Source: Stictocephala bisonia
Lineage: Eukaryota > Arthropoda > Insecta > Hemiptera > Membracidae
Assembly (NCBI GenBank): GCA_035578905.1
Contig: JAQJVL010001106.1
Location: 124,001-188,000 of the forward strand
Direction of reading: 5' to 3'
Length of the DNA: 64,000 bases
Shown: positions 24,896-38,392 of the stretch, piece after piece
Layout of the letters: every line of letters begins with the position of its first letter
Numbering within the stretch: the first letter of the stretch is position 1
Notes under the pieces: model-generated
The model's database searches: none
Told to the model about the DNA's origin: nothing
What the model saw: only the letters and a program-made list of their open reading frames with translations
Program-made: the position numbers and the translations under genes

Positions 24896-25404
24896 GTCCA
24901 ATAATCTTATTACCTCGGGCTGGACCATTAAATGGTCTACATAAGCTTGGCCCTTCTCAATAGATAACAAATTAAGTGTAGATTTTCTGATAAAATAATA
25001 AAAGGTGTTTAAAACAGAAAACAATCCATAGTAATCTTTCAGTTAAATATTTTGTATTTGCTTATTTTTATTTATGTATCATTGATACGCTGCTCGTACA
25101 TATATAAATTTGATATGAGTGTGTAAATGAACGAATACAGTACAGTATTTTCAACCAAATAAGGTTGATTGATCTATAGAAGCAGTCATCAATAACCCAA
25201 TACCAGAGCAACTAGGGAACCCAAAAGCTTATGGTGAAATACGAACCATGTTGTATTACTGTGATTTTGGGCTAACTAATATGTACCTTGGCCACCCCCT
25301 ACTAAGTACACTTCAGTAGTGTTATCACTAATGGCAACTATTGAGTGGGCACCATGTCGGTGTTAGAGGCTTCATAACATAACCTATCGCCTAAAATCTC
25401 TGGG
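24896..25404. other. No gene seen
   Basis: Unique sequence after the 42-bp array. The open frame running out of the array ends at 24,961-24,963. Confidence 0.5.
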
Positions 25405-25575
25405 CATCTTGCTATCCTAGTGGTTGGCAGTTTTACTTCCAAAAGAAGAGGGTCGCGGGTTCATGTACTGGAAAGTTTACTTAAATTTGTAAAGGAGTTT
25501 GGATCGCTGTCCATCAACAATTGAATAATATGTTAAAAATGCCAGTGGCGTATGTAACAAAAATAAAATAAAATC
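25405..25575 (+). repeat. tRNA-derived SINE
   Basis: A-box-like CCTAGTGGTTGGCAG at 25,416-25,430 and B-box-like GGGTTCATGTACT at 25,457-25,469 have tRNA-like spacing and the GGGTCGCGGGTTC T-stem context. The body ends in an AAAATAAAATAAAAT tail at about 25,560-25,574. The adjacent GGGTTACAGCACTAC (25,610) also occurs at 47,461, suggesting a linked repeat. Confidence 0.6.
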
Positions 25576-25639
25576 TCCACACTTGTAGCCCCTAGTTGAT
25601 GGGTTACAGCACTACACCAAAGTGCCATCTAAATATTGA

Positions 25640-26619
25640 ATAGTTATTTTTCAATCAATTAGAACATTTTGTTAAACGATAAATTATTAGTTATTTACTG
25701 AAAACCTCAGCACTAGATATGTCATTTTATGACAGCACTAGTAATGACACACCTTCCACCCATGCACCTGCGTGGAATTAATAGGTTTTATTTTCAGAAA
25801 GGACCATTTTTATAAAGAGCCTAGATAAAGTTTATTGGGGTATTAGGTCACATAATTGTCTGATTTGTTTGACTTTGTAAAAAAGGAAGATTCTCGTTCT
25901 GTTTAAGGTAACTTTTTTACTGTCTACCAATCAACCTAAACTCTCTAAACTTACCCAGAAATCATCTACTATAAATGTGGTGATGATGGTGACCTTTGAG
26001 GGAACGCCTTCCGAATGAGAGATTACTGAGCCCAAAATCATTATTATTGGATATAAATGGATACGCCACTAATACTGTATTTATTATTAGTGAGGCTAGA
26101 TACGAACTAAGATGAGGAGGAAGTGGATAAACCAATTTTCTCATGTATTTTTACGATACTGGATGTGGGTAGGGTGATATGTACGTAAATATAAGTGATA
26201 CAGTTTATAGTAGGAAAAACGAGAAAATATGTACCAGGAATCTTAAAAGAAATTTAATTGAAATTTTCAGATTATTTTAGAGTAGTGATAAAAAATGTTC
26301 GTCATGTCAAGAAAAACGTTTTCCTTCTGTTGTCCAGTTTTTCTCCAATTTCCTTTTAATCTTGGTCTGCTTATTTGATTTAAGAGCAACATATTATTCT
26401 GTGTTATAGGATTCCACACTTAACAAAACTGTAATTAATTCTAGTAAAGCGTTTTATCCTTATATATAATACGTGAAGCCATTTTTTCTTTTTTACATAA
26501 CTCCTCCGTTATTTTTGACCAATTTTAACGTTTTAGGTGTCACACAATTTTACCCTATTTTTAGTTGTGGAATGAGGCATTACTTGTTCTATATTTTCAA
26601 TTATATTGGGATGGAGTTA
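25640..26619. other. No gene seen
   Basis: AT-rich unique sequence; nothing recognisable. Confidence 0.55.
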
Positions 26620-26650
26620 GGGAGGGAAGGAGGGAGGAAGGGAGGGAGGG

Positions 26651-26713
<63 letters not shown>

Positions 26714-26714
26714 T
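26620..26714. repeat. Compound (GGGA)n-(TA)n-(GA)n microsatellite
   Basis: Runs of GGGA (with four consecutive G3 tracts, G-quadruplex-capable), then TA from ~26,655 to 26,700, then GA to 26,714. Confidence 0.95.
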
Positions 26715-28880
<2,166 letters not shown>

Positions 28881-29010
28881 CCAGAGAATATTCCCTCTTG
28901 TCGGAGGGCAAAAATGGTTGAGTGATTTTTGTTAACATATTACTCTGCAACTCGGAAGCAAGCAACAGGAAAAACACCCATCCTTTCATATTGTAACATA
29001 AATTATCTCT
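28881..29010 (+). repeat. Dispersed repeat B, copy 1
   Basis: Matches 31,815-31,945 in the same orientation over roughly 120 bp: TCTTGTCGGAGG..AAAAATGG, GAGTGATTTTTGTTAACA, TTACTCTG, ACTCGGAAGCAAG. Unknown family, noncoding. Confidence 0.75.
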
Positions 29011-29224
29011 TATTTCTGTAAAATAATATAAAATCTGAAAGCTTGTATATATCTTTTATACCTACCATGTGAAATATATACGTATATAAATAAGATGTAG
29101 CCTACACACTAATTTATGTAATAGTCAATGTTTCTTTATCTCTGTATCTCTATAAACACGCTGTTAAGAGAACTCCGAATATTTAGACAGTTTTTATTTT
29201 TGCATTTAAAACCCTGAACATAGT

Positions 29225-29285
29225 TCCCAGATGTAATAAAGTGGTGCGGCCAACCGTAGGGACTTAAAGGCCACAGTAACTCCCC
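29225..29285 (+). repeat. Dispersed repeat C, copy 1
   Basis: ATGTAATAAAG.G.TGCGGCCAACCGTA.GG, then a TTACTCCC-like word, is shared with 33,674-33,725. Family unknown. Confidence 0.6.
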
Positions 29286-29289
29286 CCTC

Positions 29290-29798
29290 TCCATGAATGG
29301 AATTATCATAGGCTTCTTACTCCGGGACTCTGCCTGTCAGGTTCCTAAAGTATGTTTGTAATTTTTAGGTTTATTAAATCATTGAGAAGTTTTTATGATG
29401 CTTATTTATTTCAGAATAAGTACAATGTTATTTTAACCGATAACAGCTAGCGATGAAGGCACGTCAACTAGTGAATTCAATATTGCACAACATCGAGCGA
29501 TGTTGAAACCGACGAGCGGTCTAAAAGCCGTTGACTAGGTAGCAAGTCAAGGATCCTCAGTTCCAGCCTAGCTACGATGTTGAAACGTACTTTACAATGT
29601 TTAATTACAAGCTGGTACATTTAATTAAATAAAGAAGGACAATTTTTTAAATTAAAATAATAAACAGACATGTCAGTAAGGCGAACATAATAACTAAATT
29701 AAATACTGAGGTGTTAAAATAAAAAAATCATGTAAAATAAAGTATAAAATCATAAGATGTAAAGTAAAATAATTCATTAATAGTTCGGGATAATAAGG
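29290..29798. other. No gene seen
   Basis: AT-rich with a GC-richer patch at 29,450-29,590; nothing recognisable. Confidence 0.5.
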
Positions 29799-30546
29799 GT
29801 TAACTGATGAACCATCGAGTTACCAGTCCCTGCTTGTTAACTAATGAACCATCGAGTTACCAACCCCCGCTTGTTAACTAATGAACCACCTAGTTAACAT
29901 TCCCTGATTGTTAACTAATAAACTATCGAGTTACCAGTCCCTGCTTGTAAACTAATGAACCTTCGAGTTACCAGTCCCTGCTTGTTAACTAATTAACCAT
30001 CGAGTTACCAGTCCCTGCTTGTTAACTAATGAACCATCGAGTTACCAGCCCCCGCTTGTTAACTAATGAACCACCTAGTTAACATTCCCTGATTGTTAAC
30101 TAATAAACCATCGAGTTACCAGTCCCTGCTTGTAAACTAATGAACCTTCGAGTTACCAGTCCCTGCATGTTAACTAATGAACCATCGAGTTACCAATCCC
30201 TGCTTATCAACTAATGAGCCATCGAGTTACCAGTCCCCGCTTATTAACTAATGAACCATCGAGTTACCAGTCCCTGCTTGTTAACTAATGAACCATCGAG
30301 TTACCAGTCCCTGCTTGTTAACTAATGAACCTTCGAGTTACCAGTCCCCGCTTGTTAACTAATGAACCATCGAGTTAACAGTCCCTGCTTATCAACTAAT
30401 GAACCATCGAGTTACCAGTCCCTGCTTGTTAACTAATGAGCCATCGAGTTACCAGTCCCCGCTTGTTAACTAATGAACCATCGAATAACCAGTCCATGCT
30501 TGTTAACTAATGAACCATCGAGTTACCAGTCCCTGCTTGTTATCTA
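29799..30546 (+). repeat. 37-bp minisatellite (~20 units)
   Basis: The unit is TTGTTAACTAATGAACCATC + GAGTTACCAGTCCCTGC (37 bp, for example 30,251 to 30,288). A diverged pair of units (CACCTAGTTAACATTCCCTG) recurs after 185 bp, that is five units, indicating block duplication. The unit is not a multiple of three, so no long frame arises. Confidence 0.96.
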
Positions 30547-31814
30547 AGGCAAGTGCTTTTTACGATTGTGAAGCATACTCCATCATGGAAATATGGTTCA
30601 ACTAATATCAGTTTTAAGTCAAATCTTCTGTGCTATCACGTACAGACAAGTGTTGTTTTTCGTTTAGATCAGCATATAATATAAATATCATAATAAACCA
30701 TTTGTAATATTTAGGAAAATAAGAATAAACTGAAATATATTGAATTTGTTTAAAGAATTTATATAAATGACTATATATTTATTCGACCTGGTGGGTCTTC
30801 AAAACTATGCGTGTTGTTAATTAATTGTTCCATTAATTAGGTACAGATTTCTAAACAGAGTAATAAATAGCTTCTATTTGACAATTGTCGACAATTTTAA
30901 ATAAAACTTAAACTTCGAAAACGGTTTTAAAATTTATATTTAGGTTTGAGAATCTTTGAAGGAAACAATTTTAATATGTAATGATAGCAAAACGCAAGAG
31001 TAAGAAAAGGATAGTTTGTATATTGTATTTCCTGCCAAATCTAAAAATGAATATTTTTACAATATATTTATACTAAAAATAAAAGTGTAATGATTGTACT
31101 TTTTATTAAAATAATGTTCTCAATAACTCTACAGAGTATTAGTTTTTAAGCGTAAATTGTCTTTACAGTTTAAAATAATTAACTTGAGAACAGTTGTAGA
31201 ATAATTAATTCAGTAACATAGTTTTAAATGTTTTAAGCATTTAAGCAATTTTAAGGATACTTTATCTTCACTAATCATGATTAAACATGTTAATCAAATT
31301 ACAGGTCGTATTCTGCTAAATGTAATATCAAAAGTAAGACTGAGCTTTGCTGTATGATACTCTGGACAACCCTTGCGTTCACCCAATGATCCTAAATACT
31401 CAATTTACATTTGTCATAGTAGTGTTTACGTAAAATCGGTTTCATCTTATTTACAATTAATTTTATCATGAATGCATTTATATACTTCAATTGTTTTTTA
31501 AATTTATGTGACAGTAAAGACACCGTATTTTGTATGGCACCATGCTTTAATTTTCTCATTCATAAAACTACCCATCTTACTTAAGCGTTGTTGCATAATT
31601 TAACTTAAAATGGCTTTCATAAATGAGCTTAATAAGAAAAATGAACACGTTGCCGATCAACAAGTGTTTCAAGACTATATAATATTGAATTCGCTGGATT
31701 GTTAAGAGTATTTGGGGTTTTTATTATTACTTTCACTAAAGAGATAAACAGATTTTTTATAATATCTTTAGTTATTCACTGCAAAAATAACAACCCACCT
31801 TAAACTCCCCCTAT
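30547..31814. other. No gene seen
   Basis: Very AT-rich unique sequence without recognisable features. Confidence 0.6.
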
Positions 31815-31945
31815 ATATGGAAAGAAGGAATTTTCCTCTTGTCGGAGGATAAAAATGGATGAGTGATTTTTGTTAACAAATTACTCTGTTACTCGGAAGC
31901 AAGAACAGAATACCCATTCTTCATGCTTAAATATAAATTATTTTC
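31815..31945 (+). repeat. Dispersed repeat B, copy 2
   Basis: Second copy of the 28,881-29,010 repeat, with small indels. Confidence 0.75.
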
Positions 31946-32429
31946 GTCTCATGTTGCAAAAGGTAATTTATTTTGAAAACCTGTGCATATAAATAAAGCA
32001 ATTAATTTATATTAAATTTATTAATATAAGTAAGTTCCGATACATCCCCACAGTTAATCAAAGAAACAGTAATCAAAGGAATATTTTACTAAGGAATTGA
32101 AACTAAGACTGTGTAACATGAAACAAAAAATGGGTAATTTTTCACTGATAATTTGAACAGAAGAGTATACAATAATTTAATATTTGACAATTTGTCCATA
32201 TTTCTCTCTCTTTTTATCTCATAGCTTTCATATACAAAATAAGTTAAAGTATTTGCTAAGCTTACTGAATATTATTAGTGTTTGCAAAGGTTACTGTATT
32301 GTTTAAGTTAAAGATTAAAAGTAAGTAGGCAGACACAGCTAATAAATTATAAATAATGCTTCCATTACAAAAAAAATTATTTGTTTTTTTTTTTGAATAT
32401 TCTTGGAAGTTTCCACCATATACAGAGAT
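31946..32429. other. No gene seen
   Basis: AT-rich unique sequence. Confidence 0.55.
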
Positions 32430-32992
32430 ATTGACTCTCTCACCCAACAATGCACGTACAGTGGCAATAACCCACTCGCCCACCAATGCGCGTACAGTGA
32501 TAATAAACTATCCGCCCTCCCATGCACGAACAGTGTTAATAGCCCACCCGTCTACTCATACACATACAGTGGTAATAATATATCCACCTACTCATACACG
32601 TACAGTGGTAATAAACTATCCGCCCTCCCATGCACGAACAGTGTTAATAGCCCACCCATCTACTCATACACGTACAGTGGTAATAATATATCCACCTACT
32701 CATACACGTGCAGTAGTAATAATCTATCCACCTACTCATACACGTGCAGTGGTAATAATCTATCCACCTACTCATACACGTACAGTGGTAATAATCTATT
32801 CACCTACTCATACACGTACGTGGTAATAATCTATCCGCATACTCATATACGTACAGTGGTAATAATCTATCCGCCTACTCATATACGTACAGTGGTAATA
32901 ATCTATCCGCCTACTCATATACGTACAGTGGTAATAATCTATCCGCCTACTCATATACGTACAGTGGTAATAATCTATCCGCGTACTATTAC
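32430..32992 (+). repeat. 36-bp minisatellite, second array (~15 units)
   Basis: Same family and orientation as 19.6-22.8 kb. The left units are diverged (CATGCACGAACAGTGTTAAT, CAATGCGCGTACAGTG); the right end is a run of near-identical AATAATCTATCCGCCTACTC units with ATATACGTACAGTGG. A two- to three-unit block (ACTATCCGCCCTCCCATGCA...) is duplicated at 32,505 and 32,613. One unit near 32,820 lacks three bases of the core (CGTACGTGGTA). Confidence 0.95.
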
Positions 32993-33673
32993 AATACGTA
33001 CTATTGTTTTTTTAATAAATTGAACATTTTCTTTTGGAGGGAGCTTTTCAGCATTTTGTCTGGAATATAAACTTGGAATATAAACTCTGGAATCAAGCCT
33101 TGAAAATACATTAACAAAAAGTAAATTTTTTCACAAAACAGCAACAAAAATACATAAATTAACATTAAAACTTCACTGTCCCCCCTCGTCATCCCTCGGT
33201 GCTGGAACCTGCCCACAACTCTGCATGTACTGTAGTCCTGCAACTGGTAGTCCTGCATGACTTTACTACTAGTAGTGCGGTTCATCGTAACATCTACTTA
33301 ACTCGAAAGATGTACCGTAGTTATTGAGTTATTTTTGCAGTGGTTGCAATGTGTCCATGTCTGAGGTTCCTTGTTTTAAAGAGCTCATCACTAGGCCTAG
33401 TTGTTTATTTATATCAACGGCAACGCCATTGTGTACACGTAACATAAAACTTGTTCGAAAAATTAACATTAGAATAGTTACTTTAATATCTTTTACAATT
33501 ATAATATTTGTAACATTTAATAAAATTAAAAATTCCATGTCTTAAGCAATACACAGAAATATTAGTTGTGAATATATTTTATTTTAATGATATTTACAAT
33601 GTTCTTAATAAAAATATTAGAGATATCAAAACAGTTTGTTAAAATAAATTTGAATTTCGTATGGTGAAATTGT
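32993..33673. other. No gene seen
   Basis: Short opposing open frames without similarity; noncoding as far as visible. Confidence 0.5.
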
Positions 33674-33725
33674 TTCTAAATGTAATAAAGCGATGCGGCC
33701 AACCGTAAGGGTTTACTCCCTTCCC
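33674..33725 (+). repeat. Dispersed repeat C, copy 2
   Basis: Second copy of the ATGTAATAAAG..GCGGCCAACCGTA repeat seen at 29,225. Confidence 0.6.
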
Positions 33726-34071
33726 CACAATCATGAGGCATTGTGGAATAACGCTAGGTATAATATTCCACAACTCGACAGCCTGACAGACCCTTTAATA
33801 TGCTTAATAACATTTATAATCTTACTAAGAGCATTTTGTCATATGTTTGTTAGATATATAGTAGATTTATTAAATTAGTAGCATAGTGGATACATGTTGG
33901 TAGAAATGCAAAACAAGTGAACATCAAGCTACACACATTTATTACAATATAAGTGCGAAATTTACAAATAAGATGGTGACCGATGTTTGTAAAGTACGCT
34001 TACCATCCTCAGACCAGAGGGGAGTAAATGAAGAGTAGTTTTTTAATTAGCATAATACGTGTTGGTACATA

Positions 34072-34258
34072 TACAGTACAAGTAAACGTCACACAACACA
34101 AATTTATTACAATATAAGCACAAAATGCACAAATATATTACGATACAAGTACAAAATGCACAGTATTCGTGCATTTTGTACTTGTATTGTAATATATTTG
34201 TGCATTTTGTGCTTATATTGTAATAAATTTGTGTTGTGTGACGTTTACTTGTACTGTA
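34072..34258. repeat. Near-perfect 187-bp hairpin (90-bp arms)
   Basis: The arms 34,072-34,161 and 34,169-34,258 are reverse complements with a single visible mismatch, around a 7-bp loop. Each arm itself contains a degenerate internal duplication (TATTACAATATAAGCACAAAATGCAC / TATTACGATACAAGTACAAAATGCAC). The direct repeat GTAAATGAAGAG flanks it at 34,024-34,035 and 34,256-34,267. A diverged single copy of the arm lies at about 33,908-33,970. Near identity of the arms implies recent origin or gene conversion. Confidence 0.95.
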
Positions 34259-34267
34259 AATGAAGAG

Positions 34268-34748
34268 ACAATGATCAAAATAAATGTTATACCGATTCCA
34301 GAAATAAAGATTTAAAAAATATATTTTTTGTAAATAATGAGGGCATAACAAATGTTATACTATAGCAAACTAACTTTACCAACACTATTACAGACATGTT
34401 TCGTTGTTTGTTTCAAAACGTAGATTGCCAAATGGGGCTGGAAGGATAAAATTAAAACTAAAAAAAAAAAACATTTCCCGCAAGAAGATAATAAAAACAC
34501 TATCAGTTACATCAAGATATAACTGGACACAAGACTGTGAAATTGATTTAGTTCTAAAAAATAGCTAATTTTAGTTGGATTTAAACATGTTGAAGTCTTT
34601 ATAAATGCTATTAGTAAATAAAAATTACACGTAAACAGTAATTTATTAACATCTAATTCAAACTAATTAAAAGTATAACAAAGATTTAAGTAGTTAAATA
34701 TAAGATAGTGCAATTCAAATAAAAAAAAACTTAATTGCAAATTATTTG
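34268..34748. other. No gene seen
   Basis: AT-rich pre-insertion sequence 3' of the LINE (plus-strand left side). Confidence 0.55.
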
Positions 34749-34760
34749 TTACTGGTTCTA
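34749..34760. repeat. Target-site duplication, left copy (LINE)
   Basis: TTACTGGTTCTA, identical to 40,168-40,179; marks the insertion borders of the LINE between them. Confidence 0.9.
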
Positions 34761-34851
34761 GTTTAGTTTAGTTTAGTTTGAAAGGGGATATATAGTTGGT
34801 CCAGCCAACCCTTGCAACGAAGCCTGAGGCTTTTTGTGCCAATCCTGGTGC

Positions 34852-37800
34852 CTAATCGTCGTAAAGCTGGCAATCCTTGACCAGGTCAAGGAGCTTCTTC
34901 ACTAGATTAGTAATTTCCGACTGTCCCAGAGGCGAGCCTTCAAAAAGTACTCTTCTCCTGGCACCAAGAGCCTCACACTCCAGGACAATGTGTTCTGCCG
35001 ACTCTTCGTCCTCCCCACAGAGGCGACAGATGGGATCCTCCGTAAACAGTCCCACTGTTCTTAGATGCCTCCGAAATTTGCCGTGACCGGTGATGAGTCC
35101 CACCACCAGCTTGACGTGCAATTTACTCAACCCAAGAAGTGACTTTGTTAACTTCTGGGAAGGATATCTGACAAGAACCTTGCCGAGTCTTTGCCCTGGG
35201 AACCACCGCCATCTTTCCAGATGTCTGGCGCTGACCCAGTTTTGATTGCTGTTTTGACAGCTGCAGCCGAAACGCCGCAGGCCGGCTCAGGACCAATGAA
35301 GGACTTGAGAGCACCTTCCCTAGCCAAGGCATCGGCCTGCTCGTTGCCTTCTAATCCCCTATGTCCTGGGATCCATTCCAGCAAGACCTGATTTCTTGAA
35401 CCCAGGATGCTGAGGGACTCCACACATTCCCAGACTAGACCAGACGAAACCTTCCAGGAGTCAAGAGCCCCTAAGGCCGCCTGACTGTCTGAGAAGATGT
35501 GGATATGTTTCCCGCAAACCCCTCTCTCGACCGCCTGGGTGGCACAATGAAGGATTGCGGCGACTTCAGCTTGGAAAACGGTGCCATACGCTCCCAGGCT
35601 CACGCTAGCGAACACCGTCCCAGTACTCCCTCGACCTGAAATCCACAGTATAGGGTCTGGTGAAAAGATACTTAGTCCCAATGAAGTCAGACTTCATTGA
35701 GAGTACCTCATCGTTTACTAGATTGACCACTGAGGAGTGACCTGTACAGGACCCCCTCCAGTGGCCAGTCAGTTGAAGCCTGTAAGCTTCCACCCGAGCC
35801 TCCCCAATAATGAAGAGATCAAGGGGCGGCAAGTTAAGAAGAACCTCCAGTGCAATTGAAGGGGTCGACCTAAAGGCCTCTGTCATGCACATGCAGGCAA
35901 GTCTTTGTAGGCTAGAAAGCCTACCCCGGACAGTTACCTGATTGACCTTAGGCCACCAGATCAAAGCCCCGTAAATAATTTGTGGTCTGATGACCGCTGT
36001 GTAAAGCCAGTGGCAGACATGGGGTAACAGGCCCCATTTGGAGCCCACGCAGCGCCTAGTGGTCACGAAGGACCATTTAGCTCTGCGGATGACTTTATCA
36101 AGGTGCAAGTTCCATGTCAGTTTCTGATCAAGGATTACTCCCAGATACTTAACCGACGATGAAACAGGCAGAGACACTCCACCAAGGGCCAGGCCTCTGA
36201 AGGAGCCCTGAACCCTTTTCCTGGTGAAGGGGACAATTACTGTCTTGGAAGGGTTTATTGCAAGCCCTTCTCGTACACACCAAGAGTTCACTGCTTCCAG
36301 ATTATCGTTCATGATGTCCATAACCGTGCCCTGATACTTGCCACGGACCAATAGGACAAGGTCGTCCGCATAGCCCTGTATGAAAATACCCTTTTCCGTG
36401 AGGCTGACTAGGAGATCATCCACCACCAGGTCCCACAGGAGGGGTGAGAGGACTCCCCCCTGCGGGCATCCTCGGCTCGCAGAAATCTCCACCACCTCAC
36501 TTAGAAGGGTTGATTGAATTCTTCTGCCCCGTAACCTACAAATGGTGGGCTCTACACCACGTTGTCCCAGCGCACGAATAATTGACTGATATGAGGTGTT
36601 GTTGAATGCCCCCTCAATATCCAAATATCCAAAAAGGCTCCTAGAGCAATTTCTTTGTTCTCCAGGGAATGTTCAAGGTGACTGACCAAACAATGGAGGG
36701 CAGACTCGCAAGACTTCCCCGGGAGATACGCATGTTGATTTCGATGTAAAGGGGAGTCTTTAAGCGCCCCTTCTCGAATGTGGAATTCTACGAGTCTCTC
36801 CATGGTCTTCACCAGAAACGAGGAAAGACTAATTGGCCTAAAGGATTTGGCGTTCGTGTAGTCGCCACGACCCCGCCTAGGAATAAACACTACTTTGCTA
36901 ACTCTCCAGGACTGAGGAATATACCCGAAGGCAAGACTCACCCTGAAGATTTCGCAAAGTAGAAAGTGGAGGTTCGGTGGGCCCTTCTGCAACAATGCAG
37001 GAAAGACGCCACCACCTCCTGGGGATTTAAATGGGCTGAACTTGTCGATTGCCCATTTAACTTTTGAAACGGTGACTATGCGTCTAGCTTGCCTCCAGTC
37101 CTCTCAAAGTTGCCCTAGGTGTAGAGCTAATCTCTCGAGGGCCAGAGGCTTCCAGAGCATCGTCAACGAGATTCCCTGGGAAATGACACTCCAGAAGGAG
37201 CTTGAGCGTTTCACCAGGTAAAGTTGTCAATTCCCCTGAGCTGGTTCTCAGACTGCCCATGGGGTTGATAGGTTCGCTAGCCAAGATTTTCTGGATTCTG
37301 GCTGCCTTTTTGATGGAGTCAATGCCCCTACAAAAGGTTTGCCATGAAGCCTTCTTGGCATCACGAATGGATGAATTGTAGTCGTTAAGAGCTAAACGAT
37401 ACTCTTCGCGACAATTGACCACCTTAGAGTGATTAAAAAGCATTCTTACGCGCCTTTTCTTAGCTTCCAGGGATTTTGACTACCACCCGATTTTTGATCT
37501 AGGCGGTGTGTTTGAAATTGGACAGTTGTCGTGGAAACTTTCGAGGATCGCATCCTGTAAACAGGATGCCGCCTGCTCCAGTTCCACGACAGACCTTATT
37601 CGTACTCTACCCCCCCCCCCCCGGGTCCCAAGCCTGCAATGGCCGAAAGTTCCGCAGCATAGGACTCCCAGTCCGTCCGCCTAGGATTTCGGTGAGGAGA
37701 GGAAAAGGCTGACATTTTAGCTTTGATATCAAAACGAATGTACAGATGATCAGAAAGAGAAGGTTCGTCAGAGACCCGCCAGTTGTCAATTAGGCCTAGA

Positions 37801-38392
37801 GTGACCGCATTGCAAAGGGTCAGGTCTATGACTTCAGCTCTAACCCTATTCCTAAACGTGGGTTCATTGCCCCGAATTAGAATGAATAGATCGTTAGTAA
37901 CAATGAAGTTTAATAGGTACTCACCCCTCCTGTTTGAGTCAGTTGAGCCCCATGCTTCATGATGGGCATTGGCGTCGCAGCTGACCAAAAGGTGCCGCCC
38001 CCCAATGGATTGTTTCTCTACCAGGGCTTCTAGTTCCCTGGAAGGGGGTGGGTCCTGAGCATCATAGGGAAGGTACACAGAGCTGGCAATGAGCTCCCCA
38101 TGCCCTTCCTCAGAGCTCAGTGTCATTCTCACTGTCGTGATGTCCCTGGAACAGAAATCAAACAGGGGAAATACTTCCATACCATTGCGTACCAAGATAC
38201 AAGTCCTAGATTATTGGTGGAACAAGAGGAAATTATCTTACCTTTTGCATCGGCCAGTCCTGCGATTCTGCCCTTGTGTAACCAAGGTTCTTGAATCAGG
38301 GCCAGGTCGATGTTATGTGCAGTCATGGACTGACAGAGGGCTGCCGAGGCAGCCTTACTGTGGTGCAGGTTGGCTTGGATTACCCTTGGCAT
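34852..38392 (-). pseudogene. LINE ORF2: endonuclease, reverse transcriptase, RNase H
   Basis: The start MPRVIQANLHHSKAAS at 38,392 is the usual start of an exonuclease-endonuclease-phosphatase domain. The same domain gives IQEPW, SCDANAHHEAWGS and SDH (38,392-37,740), in two frames. A run of 13 C (37,610-37,622) breaks the frame next. The linker is at 37,443-37,084. RT follows at 36,995-35,605: FRPISLSSFLVKTMERL, a broken FLDIEGAF, SRGCPQGGVLSPLLWDLVVD, the catalytic GYADDLVLL and VKYLGVILDQKLTW. RNase H follows at 35,681-35,148: FQAEVAAI, the DSQAAL motif, WIPGHRGLEGNEQADALA; its first catalytic Asp is not readable. The C-terminal zinc-like motif CRLCGEDEESAEHIVLEC ends at 34,852. Frames alternate at least six times, so no functional protein is possible. 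Confidence 0.92.

Noticed and set aside
29799..30546. CRISPR-like appearance of regular repeats
   Set aside because: Units are contiguous with no unique spacers, and the context is eukaryotic; it is a minisatellite. The same holds for the 82-bp and 42-bp arrays.
34043..34351. 102-aa Cys/Tyr-rich minus-strand open frame
   Set aside because: It is the hairpin read through both arms; no coding evidence.
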